DNA of 59,889 nucleotides from Leptotrichia trevisanii DSM 22070 (GTDB lineage Bacteria; Fusobacteriota; Fusobacteriia; Fusobacteriales; Leptotrichiaceae): NCBI RefSeq assembly GCF_000482505.1, contig NZ_KI519446.1, positions 34,609 to 94,497 of the forward strand, read 5' to 3'. Shown piece by piece: positions 16,267 to 25,957 of this stretch (position 1 is its first letter; each line of letters starts with the position of its first letter). The notes under the pieces were generated by a model. It saw only the letters and a program-made list of their open reading frames with translations, ran no database searches and was not told where the DNA came from. The position numbers and the translations under genes were made by a program.

Positions 16267-17568
16267 ATGAATACAGATAATTCGAGAAAGATTTATGAAA
16301 AGGCAAAGAAATCGATACCGGGTGGTGTTAATAGTCCTGTGAGGGCGTTTCAGTCTGTTGATAAGGAGTATCCGATTTTTATTCAGAGCGGGAATGGAAG
16401 TAAACTTTATGATGAAGATGGGAATGAGTATGTGGATATGATTGGTTCATGGGGGCCGATGATTTTGGGGCATAATTATCCGAAGGTTATGGAGGTTGTG
16501 AGAAGGGAGCTTGAGAATGGGACTTCGTTTGGGTTGCCTACAAAAAAGGAAGTGGAACTTGCGGAGCTTGTGAAGAGCTGTTTTCCGTCGATTGAGAAAT
16601 TAAGACTCACTACTTCGGGGACAGAGGCGGCGATGGCCAGTGTGAGAGTTGCCCGTGCGTTTACTGGGAAAAATAAGATTGTAAAATTTGAGGGATGTTA
16701 TCACGGACATTCGGATTCACTTTTGGTTAAAGCTGGATCAGGGCTTTTGACGTTTGCACACCAGGATAGTAATGGGATTACTGAGGGAGTTGTGAAAGAT
16801 ACGATAACGTTGCCATTTGGGGACTTTGAGAAATTGAAGGAAATTTTGGAAAATGATAAGGATATTGCGTGTGTAATTATTGAGCCAATTCCAGCAAATA
16901 TGGGACTTATTGAAACAGAGAAGGAATACTTGGAAAAGGTACGTGAAATTACAGAAAAGGAAAATGTTGTGCTAATTTTTGATGAGGTAATTTCAGGATT
17001 CAGAATTTCGATAGGTGGGGCTCAAAAAGTATTTGGAATTACGCCAGATTTGACAGTGCTTGGGAAAATTATTGGTGGTGGTTATCCAGTTGGTGGATTT
17101 GGTGGAAAAAAGGAAATTATGAATTTAATTTCACCAGTTGGTAATGTTTATCACGCTGGAACGCTTTCTGGGAATCCAATTTCAGTTGCTGCTGGGATAG
17201 AAACTATTTCGATTTTGAAAGAAAATCCAGAAATTTATGAAAATGTAAATAAAAAAACGGAGAATTTGGTAAATAAAATTAATGAATTAATAAAAAAATA
17301 TGATGTTCCAGCAAGTGTGAATCACTTTGGAAGCCTTTTCACAATATTTTTTGCAAAGGAAAAAGTAAAAACTCTCGAAGATGCAATGAATACAAATGAT
17401 GAATTTTACAGCATATATTTTGATACAATGCTTGAAAATGGTATGATTGTGCCACCTTCAAAATATGAGGCACATTTCATTTCTTACGTTCATAATGATG
17501 AGGATGTGGAAAAGTTATTGAAAGGTGTGGAAAAAACTTTTCAAAAGATTGCTGAAAAATTAAGATGA
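16267..17568 (+). CDS. hemL: Glutamate-1-semialdehyde 2,1-aminomutase
   Basis: A 433-residue PLP enzyme that converts glutamate-1-semialdehyde to 5-aminolevulinate in the C5 tetrapyrrole pathway. Marks are KSIPGGVNSPVRAF at the start, the DMIGSWGPMILGHNYP block, TTSGTEAAM, CYHGHSDSLL, DEVISGFR, and the PLP Lys in LGKIIGGGYPVGGFGG. Start at ATG 16267 rather than the preceding in-frame TTG, because GAGGG at 16254-16258 is then 8 bp away. No other early tetrapyrrole gene (hemA, hemB, hemC) is in the window, but cobT follows 24 bp later, linking the pair to cobalamin or other tetrapyrrole metabolism. The stop codon is TGA. Confidence 0.96.
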   Translation: MNTDNSRKIYEKAKKSIPGGVNSPVRAFQSVDKEYPIFIQSGNGSKLYDEDGNEYVDMIGSWGPMILGHNYPKVMEVVRRELENGTSFGLPTKKEVELAELVKSCFPSIEKLRLTTSGTEAAMASVRVARAFTGKNKIVKFEGCYHGHSDSLLVKAGSGLLTFAHQDSNGITEGVVKDTITLPFGDFEKLKEILENDKDIACVIIEPIPANMGLIETEKEYLEKVREITEKENVVLIFDEVISGFRISIGGAQKVFGITPDLTVLGKIIGGGYPVGGFGGKKEIMNLISPVGNVYHAGTLSGNPISVAAGIETISILKENPEIYENVNKKTENLVNKINELIKKYDVPASVNHFGSLFTIFFAKEKVKTLEDAMNTNDEFYSIYFDTMLENGMIVPPSKYEAHFISYVHNDEDVEKLLKGVEKTFQKIAEKLR

Positions 17569-17592
17569 AATCATAAATAGAGGAATATATAA

Positions 17593-18798
17593 ATGGAAAA
17601 GAGAAAGAGTGGAAAAACAAGGAAAATTTTATTTGATACAATAAAAAAAATAACAGCTTTAGACAAAAACAGAATGAAAAAAAAGGAAGATGAACTGAAT
17701 TCATTGCTAAAAACTCCAAAAGGGCTGGGAAAACTGGAAGAGTTGGCAATAAGGCTTGAGGGAATGAGCGAAAATTATAAGCCCCGCAAAAAAATGGTGC
17801 TTGTAATGGCGGCTGATAATGGCGTAGAACGGGAAAAAGTGAGCAAATCCAAAAGAGTAATAACTCAATATGTCGTGGAGGCAATGTTAAATGGCAAATC
17901 ATCAATTAATGCTCTTGCAATGGTATATAATGCTGATGTAAAAGTGGTAGATTTGGGAATTGATGAGAGTTCGGATGCTAAAAATGAGATAAATTTATCT
18001 GGAATTATTGACAGGAAAATTATGAAAACTGGTACTAATAATATTGTCAAAGGAGCCGCAATGGATTATGAAAAGGCTGTGAAGGCGATAGAAACTGGAA
18101 TTGAGATGGTTGATGAATTTGTGAAGGATGGGTATAATTTATTTGCAACTGGAGAGATGGGGATTGGAAATACTACGACTAGCAGTGCTATTTTGAAGGT
18201 TTTGACAGATTTGTCGTTAGATGAGATTGTCGGCTATGGAAGCGGGATTGATGATAAAACTTTGGAGCATAAGAAGAATGTTGTCAAAAAGGCAGTTGAA
18301 GTGAATGGATTGTCAAAATTTTTTGAAGAAAATATAAATGGAATGATGAAAAAAGAAAATACTGAAAAAAACAAAAAAAATATCAACTTTGATAAAAAAG
18401 GAAATATGGCGAATATAGAAATTAACGAAATTAATGTATTTGAAAAAAATAAAATAATAGATATACTGGCAAAAGTTGGAGGACTGGATATTGCTGGAAT
18501 GGCGGGAACTTATCTGGGATGTGCCAAAAATTGTATACCTGTTGTGATAGATGGCTTTATTTCTGCAATTTCTGCTCTTGTTGCTTATAAAATCTGTCCA
18601 GATTGCAGAGATTTTATGATTGCTTCTCATTTAAGTGAAGAGCCTGGAATGAAGTATATTATGAAGGAACTGGATTTAGAGCCGATGCTTTTTATGAATA
18701 TGAAACTTGGGGAGGGAACAGGGGCGGTTATGATGTTTCCTGTAATAGAAGGGGCTTGCAATATTACAGAAAATGTGAGAAAATATCCCTATGTGTAA
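17593..18798 (+). CDS. cobT: Nicotinate-nucleotide--dimethylbenzimidazole phosphoribosyltransferase
   Basis: A 401-residue enzyme that activates the lower-ligand base of cobalamin using nicotinate mononucleotide. Family blocks: KTPKGLGKLEELA, VMAADNGV, GEMGIGNTTT, VGYGSGIDD, GGLDIAGMAGTYLG, and the C-terminal MKLGEGTGAVM with the catalytic Glu. Between VNGLSKFF and ILAKVGGLD there is a low-complexity Asn/Lys/Glu-rich stretch of roughly 40 residues (about residues 243-287), which is longer than in typical CobT. It is coupled to hemL by a 24-bp gap with GAGGAA as RBS. No cobalamin riboswitch was recognised. A salvage role is plausible but not proved by this window. Confidence 0.93.
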   Translation: MEKRKSGKTRKILFDTIKKITALDKNRMKKKEDELNSLLKTPKGLGKLEELAIRLEGMSENYKPRKKMVLVMAADNGVEREKVSKSKRVITQYVVEAMLNGKSSINALAMVYNADVKVVDLGIDESSDAKNEINLSGIIDRKIMKTGTNNIVKGAAMDYEKAVKAIETGIEMVDEFVKDGYNLFATGEMGIGNTTTSSAILKVLTDLSLDEIVGYGSGIDDKTLEHKKNVVKKAVEVNGLSKFFEENINGMMKKENTEKNKKNINFDKKGNMANIEINEINVFEKNKIIDILAKVGGLDIAGMAGTYLGCAKNCIPVVIDGFISAISALVAYKICPDCRDFMIASHLSEEPGMKYIMKELDLEPMLFMNMKLGEGTGAVMMFPVIEGACNITENVRKYPYV

Positions 18799-18855
18799 CT
18801 ATCTTAGTTTTAACTAAAAAAAATAAAAAAATAATGAAAAGAGGCAGGTGTAGTA

Positions 18856-19635
18856 ATGAAAAAATTATTAGTTTTTGTAATAATTCTAGCTAATTTAGTT
18901 TTTGGAGTGCAGGGATTTTCACGAATGGATTCTAAGGAATTTGAAAAAATAATGGAGAAAGTGTCGAAAGAATATGATAGAGGTAATAATCAGAAGGCAT
19001 TGTCAATGTTAAAAGAAAATATACGAAAAAATCCGTCTGATATTACACTAAAAGTCATGTTGGGAATATTGTATGATGATATGGGCAGAAAGAATGAGAG
19101 TGAAAAAGAGTTAAATGAAGCGATAGAGATGCAGAAGAAATATCCTTTTATAGCAGATGATGGGGGAAAATACGATATAAGGCTGATGATTGGAACAATT
19201 TATATGTTTGCAGAAAAATATGAAAAAGCATTAAAATGGATAAAGGAAGTTGATGATAAAAATTTTGAAAAATTAAATGTTGTAGATTATTTGACGGGAC
19301 GGCTAAATTATGAATTAGGAAATGTGGAAGAAGCAAAAAAAATTTTGTTAAAATCATATGTTAAAGATGAAGATGGTTCATCAGAACAAATATTAGGACA
19401 AATTTATTATGATGAAGGAAATCAGAAGGAAGCGATGAAATGGTTTTTGGCAGCTGATAAAAAAAATAATTTTAATGCACAGGCAAGTTTAGGATTTGTT
19501 TATTTTGAGTTAGGTGACAAGGTAAAAGCGTTACAATGGCTGAGAAAAGCGTTAGGAGAAGCAAAAAAAGCAAAAGAGGAAGAGCAAGTTAAGGAAATAC
19601 AGAATATTATTAAAGAAGTCGAAAGCAGTAACTAA
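18856..19635 (+). CDS. Exported TPR-repeat protein
   Basis: A 259-residue protein with a signal peptide (MKKLLVFVIILANLVFGVQGFS, cleavage probably after VQG) and several tetratricopeptide helices: residues 40-75 (ALSMLKENIRKNPSDITLKV), 76-105, 115-145 (EKYEKALKWIKEV), 150-180, 183-215 (DEGNQKEAMKWFLAADKKN) and 216-250 (GDKVKALQWLRKAL). TPR arrays are protein-protein interaction scaffolds; the specific partner is unknown. It is the first of two related tandem genes; the second at 19745 shares the signal-peptide motif and the GSSE..LG.I....GNQKEAMKW block. GAGGCAGG precedes the start. Confidence 0.85.
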   Translation: MKKLLVFVIILANLVFGVQGFSRMDSKEFEKIMEKVSKEYDRGNNQKALSMLKENIRKNPSDITLKVMLGILYDDMGRKNESEKELNEAIEMQKKYPFIADDGGKYDIRLMIGTIYMFAEKYEKALKWIKEVDDKNFEKLNVVDYLTGRLNYELGNVEEAKKILLKSYVKDEDGSSEQILGQIYYDEGNQKEAMKWFLAADKKNNFNAQASLGFVYFELGDKVKALQWLRKALGEAKKAKEEEQVKEIQNIIKEVESSN

Positions 19636-19744
19636 TTTTACGACTTTTTATAAAAAAAATAAAATAATTTAGAAATTTTGTAAAATAATAAAAAAAGATT
19701 TTAGATTAAAAGTGTTGAATAGAAAAATAGAAAGAAGGGATATT

Positions 19745-20485
19745 ATGAAAAAATATTTGACTTTATTGTTAGTAATTGCAAATTTAGGATTAGGGGTTCA
19801 AGGTTTTTCGGCGATGACAAAAGAGGAAAAAACAAAGTTGGAAAAGCAGATAGATGATGCTTATGAAAAGGAGGATGAAAAAAAATTAATATCTTTAATT
19901 ACAAAATATGTGAATGAATTTCCAAATAATGCTGATTACTTGAATAAATTGGGAGTTTTATATAGTAATAAAGATAACTATGCAGAAGCTGAAAAGCTAT
20001 ATTTAAGAGCCATAGATAATGGAAATTATCTTGCAATTTCAAATTTGGCGTATAATTATTTTGAAAAGGAAGAATATGACAAAGCGATAAAATATTACAA
20101 GGAATATCAGAAGATAGCAAATAGAAATGAAGATTATTTTTGGATTGCAGCTTCGTATGAAGGGTTAGGAGATTATAAAAGTGCGAAAGAATGGTTTTTG
20201 AAAGTAACAAAATTTGAAAAAGATGGTTCTTCGGAAAATAGATTAGGGTCAATTTTTGATAACGAAGGGAATCAGAAGGAAGCGATGAAGTGGTATTTGG
20301 TCTCTATTCAAAAAGGTAATTTGTGGGCATATGATAATTTGGCAGTTTTATACATTCAACTGAAAGATTATGAGAATGCCGAAAAATTAGTGAAAAGAGG
20401 ACTGGAGTTAGCTAAAAAGGAAAATAATGCAGATGCAAAAAAAGATTTAGAGGAAACACTTGAGATAATTAGGAAAGAAAAATAG
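19745..20485 (+). CDS. Exported TPR-repeat protein, paralogue
   Basis: A 246-residue paralogue of the protein at 18856. The signal peptide is MKKYLTLLLVIANLGLGVQGFS. TPR units follow: NNADYLNKLGVLYSNKDNYAEAEKLY in pieces, then EEYDKAIKYYKEYQ, GDYKSAKEWFLKV, NEGNQKEAMKWYLVSIQKGN and KDYENAEKLVKRGLELAKKE. An in-frame GTG lies at 19712, but GAAGGGA (19734-19740) supports ATG 19745, which also puts the signal peptide at the true N-terminus. Probable periplasmic location. No partner is evident from the context. The gene pair arose by duplication. Confidence 0.85.
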   Translation: MKKYLTLLLVIANLGLGVQGFSAMTKEEKTKLEKQIDDAYEKEDEKKLISLITKYVNEFPNNADYLNKLGVLYSNKDNYAEAEKLYLRAIDNGNYLAISNLAYNYFEKEEYDKAIKYYKEYQKIANRNEDYFWIAASYEGLGDYKSAKEWFLKVTKFEKDGSSENRLGSIFDNEGNQKEAMKWYLVSIQKGNLWAYDNLAVLYIQLKDYENAEKLVKRGLELAKKENNADAKKDLEETLEIIRKEK

Positions 20486-21115
20486 GATTTATTTGATTTT
20501 ATCAAATTAATTGAAATTTTATTTCTATTTTTTAATAGGTTTAGTAATAAAAAATAATAGTTTTATTATAATCGTTAAATAAAAATTAACGAAAATATTT
20601 TAGAAAAAATTTTTATTCAAAAAAAAATAACAAAAAGAAAATAAAATTTAACAAAAAAGAAGATTTAAAATCTAACTAGTATGTACAAATTCAAACTTGT
20701 ATGAATTTTATGAATTGAACTTACAAGGTGAAAACTCATTGTATAACTTTATTTAATAATTAAATAATTAAAAAAACTTAGGTATTTTTAAAATATTTTT
20801 AAAAACTTTTTTGTATTAAATAAAGGTCTATAAAAATTGACTATAACACCTGTTTTTTAATTATGTTTAAATAAAATAAAAATGGATTGTTTGATGGAAA
20901 ATATTGGATTGATTGAGTTTATATGTTAAAAAATAAATTAATTTAAATTTTATGTTTAACAAATTTAAATGATAAGATTCAAAGAGAATTTATCAAAGAT
21001 GAGAAATTTGTGCAAACTTGACAAAAAAAATTAGGCATGATACTATATAAAAAACAAAAATGCTTATCAAAAAATTGTTATTAACAAAAAAACAAAATAT
21101 GGAGGTAATTTTAAA
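20486..21115 (+). promoter_or_regulatory. Long intergenic region with promoter for the beta-barrel gene
   Basis: No gene is seen in these 630 AT-rich bases. Near the right end TTGACA (21018-21023) and TACTAT (21041-21046), spaced by 17 bp and with a TG extension (21038-21039), form a likely promoter about 65 bp before the start at 21116. GGAGGT (21103-21108) is the RBS. A small inverted repeat, CGTTAA and TTAACG, near 20574-20592 lacks a U-tract. The rest shows nothing recognisable. Confidence 0.6.
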
Positions 21116-22426
21116 ATGAAAAAAATATTACTGTTAATAGGAGCATTAGCAATTAGTGCAAATACATTCTGTGCCGCTTCAATTGTCGGTGGAGGACTTA
21201 ACATACATGCAGGAGGTAATATATCAGGTGCAACAAATTATAATTTAGGTACCGGAACAAATACAGTTACAGTTACTGGTTCGAGTACAATATCTGCTGG
21301 AAATACATTTACTGTGCCAGCAGGGGGAACTTTAAATCTAGTAACAGATTCAGGAACAGTACAAACTTATACAGGGCCAACAATTGTAAAATTAAATTCG
21401 GCATTAAATGGAGGTGTAACAGCAGCGACAGTAAATTCAATAGTTACTTCGTCAACACCAACGCCAGCAACACCGAGTACACCGGCGACACCATCTACTC
21501 CTGCAACGCCAGCAACGCCTACACCAACACCAAGCACACCAACAGGATCTGTACCTACAGTTCAAGGTGCCAGATCAAGAGTAAACTATGACTTGGCAAA
21601 AACTGTAACAGCAAACAGTTTTAAAGATTTGGAACAGGCAAAAAAAGAAAATGGAGCTAACCTTAATGTTCAATATCTTGGTGGAATAGGTTCTTATGAT
21701 CAGGATTCAAGATACAGCTCTAAAGCTAACGGAGTAGTTTTATCAGGAACTAAGAACATTGGTAACCTTACATTAGGAGCAGGATTTGGATATGAAAAAT
21801 CTAATGTAAAATATAAAAAATCATTTGACGGTGTGAAGGAAAAAATAGATTCATACCAAGTGTCATTAAGTGGGAAATATGATTTCACAGATAACTTAGA
21901 TGTGGCTTCAGTATTGACTTATGGAAGTAACAAACATAAGTATGACAATTATAACAATGTAAAATTTGATTCAGATGTAATTGATTTCCAAACTAGATTA
22001 GGATATAAATTTAGAGACGATTCAGATGAAAACACTTATGTAAAACCTTATGTTGGATTAGGAATGACAAGTGTTAAGGAAGATTCATTCACTGTTGGAA
22101 ACACAAACTTTGGAAAAGCTAAAAGAAGTGGTGGAAATGCTACGGCAGGAGTTTACGGACAAACAAGAGTTGGAGCTGTAGACTTATATGGAAATGTTGA
22201 ATATGAACAAAGATTTAATAAAAAATCATACAATGCTGAAAGAAGTATTTCTACGAATGGTGTAGAAGTTGCTAAATTAGCTGAATTGGATTACGATCAA
22301 GGTGTATTTAATTTAGGACTTGGAGCAAAATATAATGTTTCAAATAACTTTAACCTGTCAGCAGGATATGAACTATATGATACAAAAAATAGCATATTCA
22401 AAGTAGGGTTGGGATTAGAATTCTAA
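21116..22426 (+). CDS. Outer-membrane beta-barrel (autotransporter-type) protein with Pro/Thr linker
   Basis: A 436-residue protein with signal peptide (MKKILLLIGALAISANTFCA), a short beta-rich passenger with VTVTGSSTISAGNTF, and a Pro/Thr/Ser linker (about 112-143, repeats of TPATPS). The C-terminal part, about 280 residues, consists of alternating amphipathic strands (LTLGAGFGYEKSNVKY, LGYKF, VKPYVGLGMTSV, VDLYGNVEYEQRF, FNLSAGYELYD) and ends with GLGLEF. The terminal Phe is the recognition mark for the BAM machinery. The fold matches autotransporter barrels, with an unusually small passenger. It has its own promoter and terminator, and its optimal RBS suggests high expression. Adhesin or porin-like roles are possible; neither can be read from the sequence. 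Confidence 0.85.
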   Translation: MKKILLLIGALAISANTFCAASIVGGGLNIHAGGNISGATNYNLGTGTNTVTVTGSSTISAGNTFTVPAGGTLNLVTDSGTVQTYTGPTIVKLNSALNGGVTAATVNSIVTSSTPTPATPSTPATPSTPATPATPTPTPSTPTGSVPTVQGARSRVNYDLAKTVTANSFKDLEQAKKENGANLNVQYLGGIGSYDQDSRYSSKANGVVLSGTKNIGNLTLGAGFGYEKSNVKYKKSFDGVKEKIDSYQVSLSGKYDFTDNLDVASVLTYGSNKHKYDNYNNVKFDSDVIDFQTRLGYKFRDDSDENTYVKPYVGLGMTSVKEDSFTVGNTNFGKAKRSGGNATAGVYGQTRVGAVDLYGNVEYEQRFNKKSYNAERSISTNGVEVAKLAELDYDQGVFNLGLGAKYNVSNNFNLSAGYELYDTKNSIFKVGLGLEF

Positions 22427-22477
22427 TAACTTAAAATACAAAAATTGTTTTTTTTCCTAACGTTTATATATATCAAT

Positions 22478-22520
22478 AAAAAAACACTCGAGGTAATAGA
22501 TATCTTGGGTGTTTTTCTTT
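22478..22520 (+). terminator. Rho-independent terminator of the beta-barrel gene
   Basis: AAAAACACTCGAGG is followed by a short loop and CTTGGGTGTTTTT. The stem is mostly paired and ends in a T-run, 50 bp past the stop codon. Confidence 0.8.
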
Positions 22521-22592
22521 AATTTCTCATTTTTTAAAGCAGCTGATTTTTAAGGATTAATAAGATATATAAGTCATATATATAATATATAT

Positions 22593-22621
22593 TTTACAAA
22601 ATGATTGATTTTTGCTATAAT
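22593..22621 (+). promoter_or_regulatory. Promoter of the small membrane peptide gene
   Basis: TTTACA (22593-22598) and TATAAT (22616-22621) are separated by 17 bp, with TG two bases before the -10. They lie 50 bp before the start codon at 22671. Confidence 0.7.
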
Positions 22622-22670
22622 AATTTCATACAAATAAGTGAAGCAAAAAATTGAAAAACTGGAGGAAGTT

Positions 22671-22832
22671 ATGTCATTATTAATTTTAGTCTTATCATTA
22701 TTACTGATTATTCAAATTTTAGAAATTATAGTCGTGCAAAATAAAAAATACACTGCCTTAAAAGTTTCTGAAAATGATTTTATTGTATCGGTAAATGATA
22801 AAGATAAAATGACTAATTTCATTGGGAAATAG
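22671..22832 (+). CDS. Small single-pass membrane protein
   Basis: A 53-residue protein starting at ATG 22671 behind a strong GGAGGAAG (22661-22668). An in-frame GTG at 22638 lies upstream but has no RBS. Residues 2-24 (SLLILVLSLLLIIQILEIIVV) form one transmembrane helix, followed by a soluble tail with KYTALKVSENDF. It has its own promoter and terminator, so it is a real transcription unit. No family recognised. Small membrane peptides of this type can regulate transporters or act as toxins; nothing here decides between these. Confidence 0.65.
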   Translation: MSLLILVLSLLLIIQILEIIVVQNKKYTALKVSENDFIVSVNDKDKMTNFIGK

Positions 22833-22872
22833 TTAATAAAATCATACACAGCATTAATAATAAAAAAACTTT

Positions 22873-22910
22873 GAGGCGATTTATATTTAAAATCGTCTTT
22901 TATTTTTTTA
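22873..22910 (+). terminator. Rho-independent terminator
   Basis: GAGGCGATTT (22873-22882) pairs with AAATCGTCTT (22890-22899) using a G-U pair, followed by TTATTTTTTT. It ends the small membrane protein unit and isolates the ilv genes downstream. Confidence 0.8.
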
Positions 22911-23221
22911 GAGAATGTTTTTTAACCAAATTGAATAAATATTGTTTTTTAAAATTTTACTACACATATATAAAAAGGTAAAAAATTTATAAAAAATATG
23001 ATAAAATATAGACAAAGCCGTTTAAAATTGAGTATGTAAATTTGAATTTCAGTTTGGGTTTAAAGAAATTTCAGTATTTAATCAAATTGCTTTAAAATAA
23101 TTGGGTAAAGTGATTTTAAGGCCAGTTTGAATATATATTTATACAGCAAATGTGCAGGAAATCCTAGAAATTTGAGGTTGACTGTATTATAGGAAACAAA
23201 AAAATTAGGAGAGTGAAATCA
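22911..23221 (+). other. Untranslated region before ilvD
   Basis: About 310 bases without a gene precede the branched-chain amino acid cluster. No T-box specifier arrangement (no AGGGTGG-type motif), no leader peptide rich in Ile/Val/Leu codons and no attenuator hairpin with U-tract was found. AGGAG at 23207-23211 is the RBS of ilvD. A promoter could not be assigned with confidence. Confidence 0.4.
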
Positions 23222-24901
23222 ATGACAATGAAAGGAAAAGGAAGAAGTAACAATTTAACAGAAGGGGCGGCAAGAGCACCGCATAGATCATTATTAAAAG
23301 GACTGGGGTTTACAAGTGATGAAATGGAAAAACCGATAATTGGGATTGCAAACTCGTTTAATGAAATTATACCGGGGCATGTTCATTTGAAAAACTTGGT
23401 TCAGTCGGTGAAAGATGGGATTAGAAATGCTGGTGGAGTTCCAATGGAATTTAATACAATCGGTATTTGTGACGGACTTGCAATGAATCACATCGGAATG
23501 AAATATTCATTGGTTACAAGAAATATAATTGCGGATTCGATTGAGGCCGTTGCGATGGCGACACCGTTTGATGCGATTGTATTTATGCCAAGCTGTGATA
23601 AGGTAGTGCCAGGGATGTTGATTGCAGCAGCAAGACTTAATATTCCTGCAATATTTGTAAGTGGAGGGGCGATGCTTGCAGGAGTTTACAAAGGTAAAAA
23701 AATAGGGCTTAGTAACGTGTTTGAAGCAGTTGGGGAATATAATACTGGAAAAATTACTAAAAAAGAGTTAAATTCGGTAGAAGAAATGGCTTGTCCAACT
23801 TGTGGATCATGTTCTGGAATGTATACGGCAAATACGATGAATTGCTTGACAGAGGCACTTGGGATGGGACTTCCTGGGAATGGGACAGTTCCAGCGGTAT
23901 TTTCAGAAAGAGCAAGACTGGCTAAAAAAGCGGGAATGCAAATTATGGAAGTCTTAAAAGCTGACTTAAGGCCACTTGACATTATGACAAAAGAAGCATT
24001 TGAAAATGCTGTAGCTGTAGATATGGCACTAGGAGGCTCTTCAAATACAGCGTTGCATTTGCCGGCGATTGCACATGAGGCAGGGGTAAACTTGACTTTG
24101 GACGATTTTAATGAAATTGCACAGAAGACACCGCAAATTTGTAAATTGTCGCCTTCAGGGGAGCATTTTATCGAAGATTTGTATAGAGCTGGCGGAGTTA
24201 CCGGAGTTATGAAAAGAATGTTTGAAAATGGAAGATTGCACGGGGATGTGAAGACAGTAGCACTTCAAACTCAAGGAGAATTGACAAAAGAAGCATATAT
24301 TAACGATGATACAGTAATCAAGCCTTGGGATAAGCCAGCATATAAAACTGGTGGAATAGCAGTATTGAAAGGAAACTTGGCACCAGATGGCTGTGTTGTA
24401 AAAGAAGGGGCAGTAGATCCAGAAATGTTGCAGCATACAGGGCCAGCGAAAGTATTTAACAGTGAAGAAGAAGCTGTCGAAGCGATTGTCGGTGGAAAAA
24501 TCGTGGCTGGAGATGTTGTAATTATTAGATATGAAGGGCCAAAAGGTGGGCCTGGAATGAGGGAAATGCTGTCGCCTACAGCGATGATTGCTGGAATGGG
24601 ACTTGATAAGGATGTTGCGTTGATTACTGACGGAAGATTTTCTGGAGCGACAAGAGGTGCTTCAATCGGACACGTTTCGCCAGAGGCTGCTTCAGGTGGG
24701 AATATTGCAATAGTTCAAGATGGAGATATTATTGAAATTGATATTCCAAATAGATCAATTAATATTAAAATTTCGGATGAGGAAATTGAAGCAAGAAAAG
24801 TTAAATTAGAGCCATTCAAAATTGAAGTAAAAGGATATTTGAAAAAATACGCGATGCATGTGTCTTCTGCGGATAGAGGGGCTATTGAAATATTGGATTA
24901 A
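23222..24901 (+). CDS. ilvD: Dihydroxy-acid dehydratase
   Basis: A 559-residue Fe-S enzyme that dehydrates 2,3-dihydroxy acids to 2-keto acids in valine/isoleucine synthesis. Marks are [16 protein letters not shown] at the start, [12 protein letters not shown] with the cluster Cys, [17 protein letters not shown] with further Cys ligands, and [15 protein letters not shown] plus [20 protein letters not shown] in the C-terminal half. ATG 23222 was chosen because GTG 23213 overlaps the AGGAG. First gene of the ilv/leu cluster. The 24904 gene begins 2 bp after its stop. Confidence 0.97.
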   Translation: MTMKGKGRSNNLTEGAARAPHRSLLKGLGFTSDEMEKPIIGIANSFNEIIPGHVHLKNLVQSVKDGIRNAGGVPMEFNTIGICDGLAMNHIGMKYSLVTRNIIADSIEAVAMATPFDAIVFMPSCDKVVPGMLIAAARLNIPAIFVSGGAMLAGVYKGKKIGLSNVFEAVGEYNTGKITKKELNSVEEMACPTCGSCSGMYTANTMNCLTEALGMGLPGNGTVPAVFSERARLAKKAGMQIMEVLKADLRPLDIMTKEAFENAVAVDMALGGSSNTALHLPAIAHEAGVNLTLDDFNEIAQKTPQICKLSPSGEHFIEDLYRAGGVTGVMKRMFENGRLHGDVKTVALQTQGELTKEAYINDDTVIKPWDKPAYKTGGIAVLKGNLAPDGCVVKEGAVDPEMLQHTGPAKVFNSEEEAVEAIVGGKIVAGDVVIIRYEGPKGGPGMREMLSPTAMIAGMGLDKDVALITDGRFSGATRGASIGHVSPEAASGGNIAIVQDGDIIEIDIPNRSINIKISDEEIEARKVKLEPFKIEVKGYLKKYAMHVSSADRGAIEILD

Positions 24902-24903
24902 TT

Positions 24904-25872
24904 ATGAATATAAGAAAAATTAAGGATGATGTATTTGAAAAAATAGGAATAAATAAATATGAATTTTTTGTATCAGCAATGGATTATATTAATGATTTTC
25001 CAGATATTATAAATGAATTTTATACTGATGCTACTGAAACAAGTTCAGGAGAGTATTTAGGTTTTTTGATAAATGGGGGATGGGATAATGAGGATGAAAC
25101 AGCAGTATATATATCTGAATATGACTATTTGAATAATGTTGAAATAAGAGTTTATTTTTCTTATGAAGAAATATTGCAATATTTTTTAATGTATTATTTT
25201 AAAAATATTCATTGTTATCCTGATATGATAGCTTTTATTGAACAGGAATTTGTTAATTATACTAATTACATTGGGGAATCTAAAAAATATAAAATCGATT
25301 TAGATGTTAAGAGTATTTTTGTGAGAGACAAACTTCGGGATTTTCTTTTAAAATATAACTATGAAAGTAATAAATATAACTTAGGAATTATTAATTTTAA
25401 AAGAGAAGCGATAAATTATTGGGATAAAGATATATTAAAATTATTTTTTTCTTATTTAATGGGTGAAAATATACTAAAAAATTTTTTAAATGGAAAAAAT
25501 GAATTTTTTGAAAAAGAAAGAGAAAAATTTCGATATTTTGATGAAAGAGAATTATATTTTAATATAATGTCAAAAGGAGATAAAAATATTATATTTTATT
25601 ACTATACAGGATATAAAAATGGAAAAATTTATGAATGGTTTGATAGAAAAAAATATAATAATATGATGAGTGATTTTATATTGGAAAAAGAAATTAAAAC
25701 TTTAATTCCAGAAAGATTTAAAGGGAAGAGAGAAAAAGAAAATGTAGAAATAATTTCTAAAGAAAATTTTCTAAAAGAACTACAAGTTATTGTAACTGCT
25801 TATGAAAATATTTATAATGACAGCGGGATTCAAGAAATGTTTGAAAAATATAAAAAAAAAATTATCTTTTAA
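24904..25872 (+). CDS. Hypothetical acidic protein inserted after ilvD
   Basis: A 322-residue Tyr/Asn/Glu/Lys-rich protein with no signal peptide or membrane helix and no recognised family. The N-terminal third has aromatic-acidic segments (YLGFLINGGWDNEDETAVYI in part, then YDYLNNVEIRVYFSYEEILQYF) resembling in style the immunity proteins of contact-dependent or polymorphic toxin systems, but that is only an impression. It starts 2 bp after the ilvD stop with no Shine-Dalgarno of its own nearby, so translation is probably coupled to ilvD. It is visibly poorer in G+C than ilvD, which suggests separate ancestry. A hairpin and a new RBS follow before the next gene. Confidence 0.7.
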   Translation: MNIRKIKDDVFEKIGINKYEFFVSAMDYINDFPDIINEFYTDATETSSGEYLGFLINGGWDNEDETAVYISEYDYLNNVEIRVYFSYEEILQYFLMYYFKNIHCYPDMIAFIEQEFVNYTNYIGESKKYKIDLDVKSIFVRDKLRDFLLKYNYESNKYNLGIINFKREAINYWDKDILKLFFSYLMGENILKNFLNGKNEFFEKEREKFRYFDERELYFNIMSKGDKNIIFYYYTGYKNGKIYEWFDRKKYNNMMSDFILEKEIKTLIPERFKGKREKENVEIISKENFLKELQVIVTAYENIYNDSGIQEMFEKYKKKIIF

Positions 25873-25957
25873 ATAAAATGTCAATTGTTATATGGCTGAT
25901 TATCAGATAAAATTTTTAAAACTGACATATTATAGAAACTTTAATATAAAAAAATTG

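Noticed and set aside
21440-21550. CRISPR-like repeats
   Set aside because: The repeats are codons for Thr/Pro/Ala/Ser in the linker of the beta-barrel protein and have no spacers.
22911-23221. T-box or attenuator controlling the ilv genes
   Set aside because: No T-box consensus, no leader peptide with Ile/Val/Leu run and no terminator hairpin were found.
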